Assembly: GCA_023461075.1 (NCBI GenBank)
Contig: JAEWNY010000020.1
Coordinates: 1 to 25,964, forward strand
DNA length: 25,964 nt
Direction of reading: 5' to 3'
DNA from: Pseudomonadota bacterium
Lineage (GTDB): Bacteria; Pseudomonadota; Gammaproteobacteria; Xanthomonadales; Xanthomonadaceae
The notes beneath the pieces are model-generated. The model worked only from the letters and a program-made list of their open reading frames with translations. It was not told where the DNA came from and did no database searches. Shown in pieces: positions 7,934 through 14,130 of this stretch. The translations under genes and the position numbers were made by a program. How positions within the stretch are numbered: the first letter of the stretch is position 1; each line of letters opens with the position of its first letter.

Positions 7934-7958
7934 TTCCGTCTCAAATCATGAGACGGAA
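7934..7958. repeat. 25-bp perfect palindrome (10-bp arms, 5-base loop)
   Basis: TTCCGTCTCA (7934-7943) is mirrored by TGAGACGGAA (7949-7958) around AATCA. A second, overlapping inverted repeat uses ACGGAA (7953-7958) and TTCCGT (7962-7967) with a three-base spacer. A further TTCCGT stands at 7873-7878. There is no T-run on either side, so it is not a typical intrinsic terminator. It may be an operator for a dimeric regulator upstream of dcw, or an RNA hairpin in read-through from rnpB. Confidence 0.6.
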
Positions 7959-8052
7959 AGCTTCCGTTCAGGTTGCTGGATGAATACGGGAAACCTTTCC
8001 CGAGCCGTTCGGCGCACCACATCTGCGCGAACCTGCGGTGATGCACGGTTTG

Positions 8053-8174
8053 AAAGTGGCGGAGCCGCCGATAAGCCGGGTTCTGTCGTAGGCAGTCATT
8101 CCTCTCGGCCCCGCATCGCTGCGGGGCTCCAGCAACCTACCCGGAGGCCTCGCGGGTCACGAGATCGCCTCCCT
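8053..8174 (-). repeat. Partial duplicate of the rnpB 3' end (RNase P RNA remnant)
   Basis: These 122 bases repeat 8207-8329, the last third of rnpB and the first bases of its U-tract, in the same orientation. By hand alignment there are two adjacent substitutions and one single-base deletion. The copy keeps the P16/P17- and P18-type hairpins, the 3' strands of P2 (GACTGCCT) and P4 (ACAGAACCCGGCTTATCGG), and most of the 3' strand of P1. It has no 5' half, so it cannot make RNase P RNA by itself. A 32-base spacer (8175-8206) separates the copies. Weak similarity to rnpB may continue a few bases into the spacer (GCAAG..AGGCCA against GCAAGACCAAA). A shorter U-tract (CACTTTC) follows the remnant. 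Confidence 0.93.
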
Positions 8175-8209
8175 CTGGCCTCGCTTGCACGGGCGCGATG
8201 GACGAAAAA

Positions 8210-8564
8210 GTGGCGGAGCCGGCCGATAAGCCGGGTTCTGTCTAAGGCAGTCATTCCTCTCGGCCCCGCATCGCTGCGGGGCTCCAGCAACCTACCCGGA
8301 GGCCTCGCGGGTCACGAGATCGCCTCCCTATTTGGTCTTGCTCCCGATGGGGTTTGCCGTGCCGGCCGGTTGCCCGGCTCGCGGTGCGCTCTTACCGCAC
8401 CATTTCACCCTTACCGGACCGAAGCCCGGCGGTATCTTTCTGTTGCACTTTCCGTCGGCTCGCGCCGCCCAGGCGTTACCTGGCATCGCACCCTGTGGAG
8501 CCCGGACTTTCCTCGGCATCCCCGCTTGCGCGGCGATGACGCGACTGCCTGGCCGACTCCGCCT
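8210..8564 (-). ncRNA. rnpB: RNase P RNA, bacterial type A (M1 RNA)
   Basis: This is the catalytic RNA that removes 5' leaders from pre-tRNAs with the RnpA protein. Family-wide sequences are all present on the minus strand in order: GAGGAAAGTCCGGGCTCC (8514-8497), TGCAACAGA, a GGTAAGGGTGAAA stretch followed by GCGGTAAGAGCGCACCG, GCAAGACCAAATAGG, and ACAGAACCCGGCTTATCGG (8241-8223). The ends pair as helix P1: GGCGGAGTCGGCC (8563-8551) with GGCCGGCTCCGCC (8224-8212), one U-G wobble. P2 pairs AGGCAGTC with GACTGCCT. Five U's (8209-8205) after CAC form the terminator. The gene begins about 27 bases after the rsmI stop. A possible extended -10 (TGC-GAAAAT, 8578-8570) lies just upstream, with no clear -35. 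End positions are estimates to within a few bases. Confidence 0.96.
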
Positions 8565-8591
8565 TGCGCATTTTCGCACGAAGCGTGCATT

Positions 8592-9428
8592 TCAGTCCGA
8601 ACCGCCGCCATACAGCGCCTTGCGCGGCGCACCGGTAAGATCTGCGGCAAGTTTGGCCGCCGTCGAGGGCGGCAGGTGTTCGGCAAGCTTGCGATAGACA
8701 CGCTGGCCTTCCAGCAGCCGGGCATCGGCTTCGTCGCCGGCGCCTTCCACCAGCACCACGAATTCCCCTTTCTGCTGGTTGGGATCGTGTTCGATGCGGC
8801 TTCGGACCTCGCCCAGCGGTCCATCCAGCACGGTCTCGAACAGTTTGGTCAGTTCACGTGCGACGACCGCCGGGCGATCCGCGCCAAACGCCGAAGCCGC
8901 ATCGCCCAGGAAATCCACGATCCGGTGCGAGGCTTCGTAGAAGATCAGCGTGCGCGCCTCGCCAGCCAGCGCCTGCAGGCGTTCCCGACGGGCACCGGCC
9001 TTGGCCGGCAGGAAGCCCTCGAAGACGAAGCGGTCGCTGGGCAGCCCTGCCACCGACAATGCCGCGATCAGCGCGGCCGCACCGGGCACCGGGCTCACCC
9101 GGATTCCGGCAGCTCGCGCGGCGTGCACCAGTCGAAAGCCCGGGTCGCTGACCAGCGGCGTGCCGGCATCCGACACCAGTGCCAGCGACTCACCGGCACT
9201 CAGGCGGGCGACCAGGCGCGAGGCCATCTCGTCCTCGTTGTGCTCATGCAGGGCGACGAGCGCGGTGTCGATGCCGAAGTGCTGCAGCAGGGGCCGGGTG
9301 CGCCGGGTGTCCTCGGCGCAGATCGCGCTGACCGACCTCAAGGTCTCGACCGCGCGCGGGCTGAAATCGCCGAGATTGCCGATCGGGGTGGCGACGACGT
9401 GGAGGATGCCGGGTGCTTTCGCGTTCAA
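8592..9428 (-). CDS. rsmI: RsmI, 16S rRNA 2'-O-methyltransferase (C1402)
   Basis: RsmI methylates the 2'-OH of C1402 of 16S rRNA, the same nucleotide that RsmH modifies on N4. Both genes for this double modification are therefore close together here. The 278-residue protein is a tetrapyrrole-methylase-fold enzyme. It starts near ILHVVATPIGNLGD, has CAEDTRRT, LVSDAGTPLVSDPG (about 86-98) and GLPSDRFVFEGFLPAK, and ends with a conserved region around the RKALYGGG stretch. The start is a TTG at 9428. An in-frame stop lies three codons upstream and no ATG fits before the VATPIGNL block. A -10-like CATAAT (9462-9457) lies upstream, with no good -35. It is divergent from the lpoA-like gene, as in E. 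coli (yraL/yraM). Confidence 0.95.
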   Translation of the reverse strand: MNAKAPGILHVVATPIGNLGDFSPRAVETLRSVSAICAEDTRRTRPLLQHFGIDTALVALHEHNEDEMASRLVARLSAGESLALVSDAGTPLVSDPGFRLVHAARAAGIRVSPVPGAAALIAALSVAGLPSDRFVFEGFLPAKAGARRERLQALAGEARTLIFYEASHRIVDFLGDAASAFGADRPAVVARELTKLFETVLDGPLGEVRSRIEHDPNQQKGEFVVLVEGAGDEADARLLEGQRVYRKLAEHLPPSTAAKLAADLTGAPRKALYGGGSD

Positions 9429-9502
9429 AGGGAATCATGATCATCAGGAAGGCGACATTATGGCGCGCGGGAGGGCCGCCGCCCGTGCCCACACCGGCTC
9501 AC

Positions 9503-9531
9503 GTGGCAAAGCGGGGCGCACGTTCTAGAAT
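9503..9531 (+). promoter_or_regulatory. Predicted promoter of the lpoA-like/yraN operon
   Basis: GTGGCA (9503-9508, 4/6 match to -35) and TAGAAT (9526-9531, 5/6 match to -10) are separated by exactly 17 bases. The predicted start point is about 9538-9539. That is directly at the first ATG of the frame and about 21 bases before the preferred ATG at 9560. Confidence 0.6.
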
Positions 9532-9559
9532 CACTCCCATGCCCCGACCGGATTGCGAC

Positions 9560-10705
9560 ATGCGCCTCGCCCCCAAGCTCCTCGTCCTCGCCGCCGCTCT
9601 CGCATCGCTCGCCGGCTGCGCCACCACCACGCATGCGCCGGTCCCGACCGATGCAAGGCCGGAGGTCGTCGCCCCGCGCAGTGGCTACGACTTCTCCAGC
9701 CGCCCGGCGGGCGACCGCGACGGCTACCGCCCGCCGGTCAAGGTGGCCGTGCTGCTGCCGCTGTCCGGTAGCCTGTCGACCGCCGCCAAGCCGGTGCGCG
9801 ATGGTTTCCTGGCCGGCTACTACGCCGAAACCCGACGTCGACCGGAAGTGGTGTTCTACGACAGCGCCAGTGGCGCCGGCGGCGCCTACCAGAAGGCCGT
9901 GGCTGAAGGCGCCGACTACGTGGTCGGGCCGCTCGACCGCGACCAGGTCGGCAGCCTGTTCGCCCAGGGTGACCTCAAGGTGCCGGTGCTGGCGCTCAAT
10001 CGCGCATCGCGACAACCGCCGGCCGGCAGCGTCAGCTTCTCGCTCTCTCCGGAGGACGAGGGCATCGCCGCCGCGGAATACGTCGCCGGGCAAAAGCTCC
10101 GCAACGTGCTGATCCTTGCCGGCAGCGACGACAGCCTGCGCCGTACCGCCGCCGCATTCCGCGAGCGCCTGCAGAGCCGCGGCGGCAGCGTGGTCGACAC
10201 GATCACGCTCGGCGGCGATGCCGAAGCACTCGCCACGCTGATCGCCACCTCGTTGGCCAAGGGTCCGGTCGATGCGATCTATTTCGCGGCCCGTGGCGAC
10301 CAGGCGCGCGCCGCGATGCAGATCATCCAGGCGCAGCCGGCCTTGGCGTCCGCGCGTCGAGTGGCGTCTTCGGTCATCGCCAATAGTCCCGGTTCCGGCG
10401 CCGAGGCCAACCTGCTCGATGGCACCGTGTTCCCGAGCGAGTCCCTCCTTAGCCGCACCCTGCCCGGCATGCCGGCCAACCCCGCCGCACTGACCCCGAC
10501 CGCCAGCGGCGCGGCCGCGCGCCTGTTCGCCTTCGGCTACGACGCCTGGCTCATCACCGCCTACCTCGAGCGCCTTGCGCGCGCGCCGCAGGATCGCCTG
10601 CCGGGCGCGACCGGGGACCTCCAGCTTGACGGCTTCGGCAACATCCTGCGCGAGCCGACCTGGTCGGTGCTGCGTGGCGGCGTGGCGACGCCGCTTGCCC
10701 GCTGA
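9560..10705 (+). CDS. LpoA-like penicillin-binding protein activator lipoprotein (short form)
   Basis: In E. coli LpoA is an outer-membrane lipoprotein that activates the peptidoglycan synthase PBP1A. The 381-residue product starts with a lipoprotein signal, MRLAPKLLVLAAALASLAGC, with the lipobox LAGC placing the acylated cysteine at residue 20. Aspartate is not at position +2, which fits outer-membrane sorting. After a Pro-rich linker, a periplasmic-binding-protein-like domain begins at KVAVLLPLSGSLSTAAKPVRDGFLAGYY and runs to the end, ending LQLDGFGNILREPTW. The N-terminal TPR domain of E. coli LpoA (about 680 residues in all) is absent. An in-frame ATG at 9539 would add seven residues; the later one was preferred for the signal peptide and a GGA upstream. 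Placement beside rsmI and yraN matches the E. coli lpoA locus. Activation of a PBP here is inferred, not shown. Confidence 0.85.
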   Translation: MRLAPKLLVLAAALASLAGCATTTHAPVPTDARPEVVAPRSGYDFSSRPAGDRDGYRPPVKVAVLLPLSGSLSTAAKPVRDGFLAGYYAETRRRPEVVFYDSASGAGGAYQKAVAEGADYVVGPLDRDQVGSLFAQGDLKVPVLALNRASRQPPAGSVSFSLSPEDEGIAAAEYVAGQKLRNVLILAGSDDSLRRTAAAFRERLQSRGGSVVDTITLGGDAEALATLIATSLAKGPVDAIYFAARGDQARAAMQIIQAQPALASARRVASSVIANSPGSGAEANLLDGTVFPSESLLSRTLPGMPANPAALTPTASGAAARLFAFGYDAWLITAYLERLARAPQDRLPGATGDLQLDGFGNILREPTWSVLRGGVATPLAR

Positions 10706-11063
10706 CCGACGCGCGATTGGGACGGCGGTCGAAGCCGCTGCGTCACGTTTCCTGCAGGAGCGCGGATTCGTTCCACTCGATGCCAACGTACGCTATCGCG
10801 ACGGCGAAATCGACTTGGTCATGCGCGATGGCGAGGTACTGGTCTTCGTCGAAGTTCGCTATCGCTCGCGCGAGGATTTCGGCGGCGCAGCCGCATCGGT
10901 GACGCGGGGCAAGCAGAAGCGCGTGATTCGCGCCGCGACCCGCTACCTGGCCGCACATCCGGCGCGGGCTCGCCTGGCTTGCCGATTCGATGTCGTCAGC
11001 GCCGATGGCGATCCCGGTGCACCGCGGATGGAATGGTTGCGCGCGGCATTCGATGCAGGTTGA
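10695..11063 (+). CDS. yraN: YraN family (UPF0102) endonuclease-like protein
   Basis: YraN proteins are small members of the PD-(D/E)XK nuclease-like fold with no firmly established role. The 122-residue product has the family core: RFLQERGF, then GEIDLVMRDGEVLVFVEVRYR, with the E-D-ExR arrangement expected of the fold, followed by FGGAAASVTRGKQKRVIRAA and CRFDVVS. The start is uncertain. TTG at 10695 gives MPADRRAIGTAVEAAA, which fits the family length, while GTG at 10674 would add seven residues. Either way the gene overlaps the end of the lpoA-like gene in another frame, so it is probably co-translated. It ends 13 bases from the convergent thiL stop. Confidence 0.9.
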   Translation: MPADRRAIGTAVEAAASRFLQERGFVPLDANVRYRDGEIDLVMRDGEVLVFVEVRYRSREDFGGAAASVTRGKQKRVIRAATRYLAAHPARARLACRFDVVSADGDPGAPRMEWLRAAFDAG

Positions 11064-11076
11064 CCCTTAGCGCAGA

Positions 11077-12036
11077 TCAGCCTTCGAAGTGGCGATAGCC
11101 AACACTCGCAGCCTGCCACGGATCGCCATCGACCTGCGCGTGCACGCGGGAGCCTTCGACCACCCTGCCGACGCGCGTGGCCGCGACGCCCACGCGCTCC
11201 GCCGCTTCGGTCACCCACTCGCGCACCGAAACGGGTACGGTGAAACACAGCTCGTAATCATCGCCGCCAGTGGCCTGCCAACGCCGACGGATGTCGGGAT
11301 CACCGTGTTTCGCAAACACCACCGATGCCGGCAACGTATCGAGATCGACGACGGCCCCGACACCGCTCGCCTCGCAGACATGCCCGAGATCGGCAAGCAA
11401 TCCATCGGAGACATCGATGCAGGCGCTGGCGACGCCCCGCAACACGCGGCCCAGCGCAACGCGCGGCGTCGGTCGGTCCAGCCGCGCGCGCAACGCTTCC
11501 GGCGGCGATGATTGACCGGCGCCCCATTGCAGGAGGGACAGCGCCGCGGCCGCATCGCCCAGCGTGCCGCTGACCCAGACATCGTCACCGATTTGCGCAC
11601 CATCGCGTCGCAGCGCCGCGCCCGGCTCGACGAATCCGACCACACTCACGCAGACCGAGAGCGGACCACGCGTGGTATCGCCGCCGATCAAGGCGACATC
11701 GTGCAGTGACGCGAGCGCAGTGAAGCTGTCGATGAAACCATCGACCCATACCGCATCGGCAGCGGGCATCGACAACGAAAGGCTGGCCCATGCAGGTAAC
11801 GCACCCATGGCGGCGAGGTCGGACAGGTTGACCGCCAGCGATTTCCAGCCGATGTCGTCAGGCAATGTTTCGGCCGGGAAATGCACGCCGATGTTGAGGG
11901 TGTCGGTGGCGATGGCAAGCTGCATGCCGGGTGGCGGCGTCAGCAACGCGGCGTCATCGCCGATGCCGAGCGCGACGTCGTCACGCGCGATGGCGCGGGC
12001 GCAGATGCGTTCGATCAGGTCGAATTCGCCGGGCAC
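11077..12036 (-). CDS. thiL: ThiL, thiamine-monophosphate kinase
   Basis: ThiL phosphorylates thiamine monophosphate to the active cofactor thiamine diphosphate with ATP. The 319-residue protein begins MPGEFDLIERI, as family members do. It has GIGDDAAL, the TDTL stretch, NLSDLAAMGA, GGDTTRGP, DVSDGLLADLGH and TGGDDYELCF, all metal/ATP or substrate motifs of the PurM-like fold. The chosen GTG at 12036 lies 11 bases after the nusB stop and gives the usual length. An in-frame ATG at 12084 would add 16 residues and overlap nusB by 37 bases, which is less likely. Position after nusB is the standard ribH-nusB-thiL order. Confidence 0.95.
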   Translation of the reverse strand: MPGEFDLIERICARAIARDDVALGIGDDAALLTPPPGMQLAIATDTLNIGVHFPAETLPDDIGWKSLAVNLSDLAAMGALPAWASLSLSMPAADAVWVDGFIDSFTALASLHDVALIGGDTTRGPLSVCVSVVGFVEPGAALRRDGAQIGDDVWVSGTLGDAAAALSLLQWGAGQSSPPEALRARLDRPTPRVALGRVLRGVASACIDVSDGLLADLGHVCEASGVGAVVDLDTLPASVVFAKHGDPDIRRRWQATGGDDYELCFTVPVSVREWVTEAAERVGVAATRVGRVVEGSRVHAQVDGDPWQAASVGYRHFEG

Positions 12037-12047
12037 GGCTGTATGCT

Positions 12048-12509
12048 TCAGCCGCGTGCGGCCTGCATCTCGATCCCGCGCCACTCGGCAGCGAGTTTGT
12101 CGAGCACGCCATTGACATAAGTGTGGCCATGCTCGGCACCGAAGCGCTTGACGGTCTCGATCGCCTCGTTGATCACCACGCGGTAGGGCACGTCGATGCG
12201 ATGCCTGAACTCATAGGCGGCGATGCGCAGTACCGCGCGCTCGACCGGATCGACCTCGTCGACCTTGCGGTCGAGGTGCGGCAACAGGCCGTCGTCGAGT
12301 TCCGCGTGATGCGCCATCACCCCGCGCACCAGGTCCTCGAAATACTCCAGGTCGGCGATCTCGTGCGCCTGCTCGTGGGCGAACTGCGCGATCACCTGCT
12401 GCGGCGTGCCGCCCGACATCTGCCACGCATACAGCGCCTGCATCGCGCGGCGACGCGCACGTGTCCGATGCACCGGGTCGATGCCGTGCGGGCGACGCGT
12501 CGGCTTCAT
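12048..12509 (-). CDS. nusB: NusB, transcription antitermination factor
   Basis: NusB forms a heterodimer with NusE (ribosomal protein S10) on boxA RNA and supports antitermination of rRNA operons. The 153-residue helical protein has an Arg-rich start (RRPHGIDPVHRTRARRRAMQALYAWQMSG), the typical ARxxAxQALYxWQ pattern. It ends with the conserved helices around DPVERAVLRIAAYEF, VPYRVVINEAIETVKRFG and YVNGVLDKLA. The ATG overlaps the ribH stop as ATGA. An extended C-terminus (EWRGIEMQAARG) is a small variation. Confidence 0.96.
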   Translation of the reverse strand: MKPTRRPHGIDPVHRTRARRRAMQALYAWQMSGGTPQQVIAQFAHEQAHEIADLEYFEDLVRGVMAHHAELDDGLLPHLDRKVDEVDPVERAVLRIAAYEFRHRIDVPYRVVINEAIETVKRFGAEHGHTYVNGVLDKLAAEWRGIEMQAARG

Positions 12510-12973
12510 GCGCAGCGCTCCAGCAGGTCCGCCATTTCGATGGCGACCATTGCCGCCTCCTCGCCCTTGTTGCCGTGCGAACCACCCGCGCGCGCCTCGG
12601 CGTCCTCGGCGCGGTCGACCGCCAGCACGCCATTCACCACCGGCAGACCGTGGCGGGTGGCGACATCCATCAAGCCCTGCGCACAGCCATCGGCGACGTG
12701 TTCGAAGTGGCGCGTGTCGCCACGGATCACGCAGCCGAGCGCGATGATCCCGGCATGCCCGCCGGCCTTGGCCAGGCGTTCGGCCAGCACCGGGATTTCC
12801 CAGGCGCCGGGCACGCGGAACACGTCAACCGCATCATCGGCAACGCCATGGTCGCGCATCGCCTTGCGCGCGCCTTCGATCAGCGCCTCGGTGACGCGCG
12901 CGTTCCAGCGGCTGGCGAGGATCGCGAAACGGGCGCCTTGCGGGGCGCGCAGGTCGCCTTCAAAACTCGGCAT
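12506..12973 (-). CDS. ribH: RibH, 6,7-dimethyl-8-ribityllumazine synthase
   Basis: RibH condenses 5-amino-6-ribitylaminouracil with 3,4-dihydroxy-2-butanone 4-phosphate, the next-to-last riboflavin step. The 155-residue protein has the lumazine synthase blocks FAILASRWNARVTEALIEGA, VFRVPGAWEIPV, ALGCVIRGDTRHFEHVAD with the catalytic histidine, and GLPVVNGVLAVD. The ATG at 12973 is followed directly by PSFEGDL. It lies 44 bases downstream of ribBX. No clear Shine-Dalgarno sequence is visible. The stop overlaps nusB as ATGA. Confidence 0.96.
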   Translation of the reverse strand: MPSFEGDLRAPQGARFAILASRWNARVTEALIEGARKAMRDHGVADDAVDVFRVPGAWEIPVLAERLAKAGGHAGIIALGCVIRGDTRHFEHVADGCAQGLMDVATRHGLPVVNGVLAVDRAEDAEARAGGSHGNKGEEAAMVAIEMADLLERCA

Positions 12974-13017
12974 TCGGATGTCGTCATGCGCGTCGCGGCG
13001 GACGCGGGCAGGCCAGT

Positions 13018-14130
13018 TTACCGCGCCGGCAAGGCCACGTATTCCACCACCTCGAGCCCGAAGCCGGCCAACCCCACTTGCTTGCGCGGCGTGCCGAGCA
13101 CCCGCAGCTGGCCGTAGCCAAGGTCGGAGAGTATCTGGCTGCCGGCGCCGTTGCGTCGCCATTCGGCCATTGCCTTGGCGGTGGGCGCATGCGCGGGCGA
13201 GGCCGCCTCCTCGCGGATACGCGCCAGCAACGCGTCGGGCGCGTTCGAATCCGAGAGCATGAGCAGGACGCCCTGCCCGGCTTCATTGATCGCCGCCAGC
13301 ACATCGCCGGTGAGCGGGCCGAAATCATCGCGGCGCCAGTGCAGGCCATCGGCCAGCACGTTCTGCATCTGCACGCGCACGAGGGTCGGTGATGCGGCAT
13401 CGGCCTTGCCGCGTTGCAGTGCGAAGTGCAGGCCATGGCTCAGCCGGTCGCGATAGGTGTGCAGCACGAATGCGCCGTGATCGGTCGCGATCCGGCGCGA
13501 ATCGATGCGCTCGATCGTGTGCTCGGTTTCCAGCCGATGGCGGATCAGCGCCTCGATCGAACCGATCTTGAAGCCATGCTCGCGCGCGAATACTTCCAGC
13601 TCCGGCCGCCGCGCCATGCTGCCATCGGCATTGAGGATCTCGACCAGCACGCCGGCCGGCTCCATCCCCGCGAGCAAGGCCAGGTCGCTTGCCGCCTCGG
13701 TATGCCCGGCGCGGCTCAACACGCCGCCGGGCTGCGCCATCAGCGGGAAGATGTGGCCGGGCTGCGAGAGGTCGCGCGACGTGGCATCCGGACGCACCGC
13801 GGTGCGAACGGTGTGCGCGCGATCGTATGCACTGATGCCGGTGGTGACGCCTTCGGCCGCCTCGATGCTGACGGTGAAGTTGGTGTGGTGCTGCGAGGTG
13901 TTGTCGCGCACCATCGGCGGCAGGCCGAGCTGGTGGCAGCGCTCGCGCGTCAGCGACAGGCAGACCAGGCCGCGCGCGTGGGTGACCATGAAGTTGATGT
14001 CGGAGGGCTTGACCAGCTCCGCCGCCATGATCAGGTCGCCCTCGTTCTCGCGGTCCTCGTCATCGACGATCACCACCATGCGGCCGGCGCGGATTTCTTC
14101 CAGCAGTTCAGGGATGGTGGCGAAGCTCAT
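13018..14130 (-). CDS. ribBX: RibBX: 3,4-dihydroxy-2-butanone-4-phosphate synthase with degenerate GTP cyclohydrolase II domain
   Basis: The N-terminal domain (about 1-200) makes 3,4-dihydroxy-2-butanone 4-phosphate from ribulose 5-phosphate for RibH. Its motifs are intact: VVIVDDEDRENEGDL, GLVCLSLT, TGISAYDRAHTVRTA, and PGHIFPLMAQPGGVLSRAGHTEAASDL. The C-terminal domain (about 205-370) aligns with GTP cyclohydrolase II but contains no cysteine. The zinc site (C-x10-C-x-C in RibA) reads VLADGLHWRRDDF, and the QEGR region reads SDSN. It therefore should not have cyclohydrolase activity. Proteins of this build have been called RibBX. The 370-residue frame starts at ATG 14130, overlapping ribE as ATGA. 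A separate ribA gene is expected elsewhere. Confidence 0.92.
   Translation of the reverse strand: MSFATIPELLEEIRAGRMVVIVDDEDRENEGDLIMAAELVKPSDINFMVTHARGLVCLSLTRERCHQLGLPPMVRDNTSQHHTNFTVSIEAAEGVTTGISAYDRAHTVRTAVRPDATSRDLSQPGHIFPLMAQPGGVLSRAGHTEAASDLALLAGMEPAGVLVEILNADGSMARRPELEVFAREHGFKIGSIEALIRHRLETEHTIERIDSRRIATDHGAFVLHTYRDRLSHGLHFALQRGKADAASPTLVRVQMQNVLADGLHWRRDDFGPLTGDVLAAINEAGQGVLLMLSDSNAPDALLARIREEAASPAHAPTAKAMAEWRRNGAGSQILSDLGYGQLRVLGTPRKQVGLAGFGLEVVEYVALPAR

Larger units (their letters stand above)
7736..8052. other. Intergenic region between mraZ and the rnpB remnant
   Basis: No believable coding region is present. The stretch holds, from mraZ outward, the mraZ leader, the MraZ-type repeats, the dcw promoter and upstream A-tract, the DnaA box and the 25-bp palindrome. 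Beyond these is a small hairpin with arms CGGGAAA (7987-7993) and TTTCCCG (7996-8002). Nothing recognisable was found at 8003-8052. It is visibly more AT-rich than the flanking genes. Confidence 0.7.

Noticed and set aside
8053..8329. Two direct repeats considered as a CRISPR or phage attachment site
   Set aside because: There are only two copies, each about 122 bases, clearly matching the 3' end of rnpB. No cas, integrase or spacer-array pattern is present.
7626..9440. A 600-codon open frame on the plus strand across mraZ, rnpB and rsmI
   Set aside because: It runs through the RNase P RNA gene, its duplicate and the antisense of rsmI, and its sequence is low-complexity. It is not a gene.
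9451..9470. Promoter for rsmI around CATAAT
   Set aside because: The -10 match is fair, but the -35 region is GC-only at every allowed spacing, so it was left out as a separate feature.
11064..11076. Bidirectional terminator between yraN and thiL
   Set aside because: The gap is only 13 bases and shows no inverted repeat.
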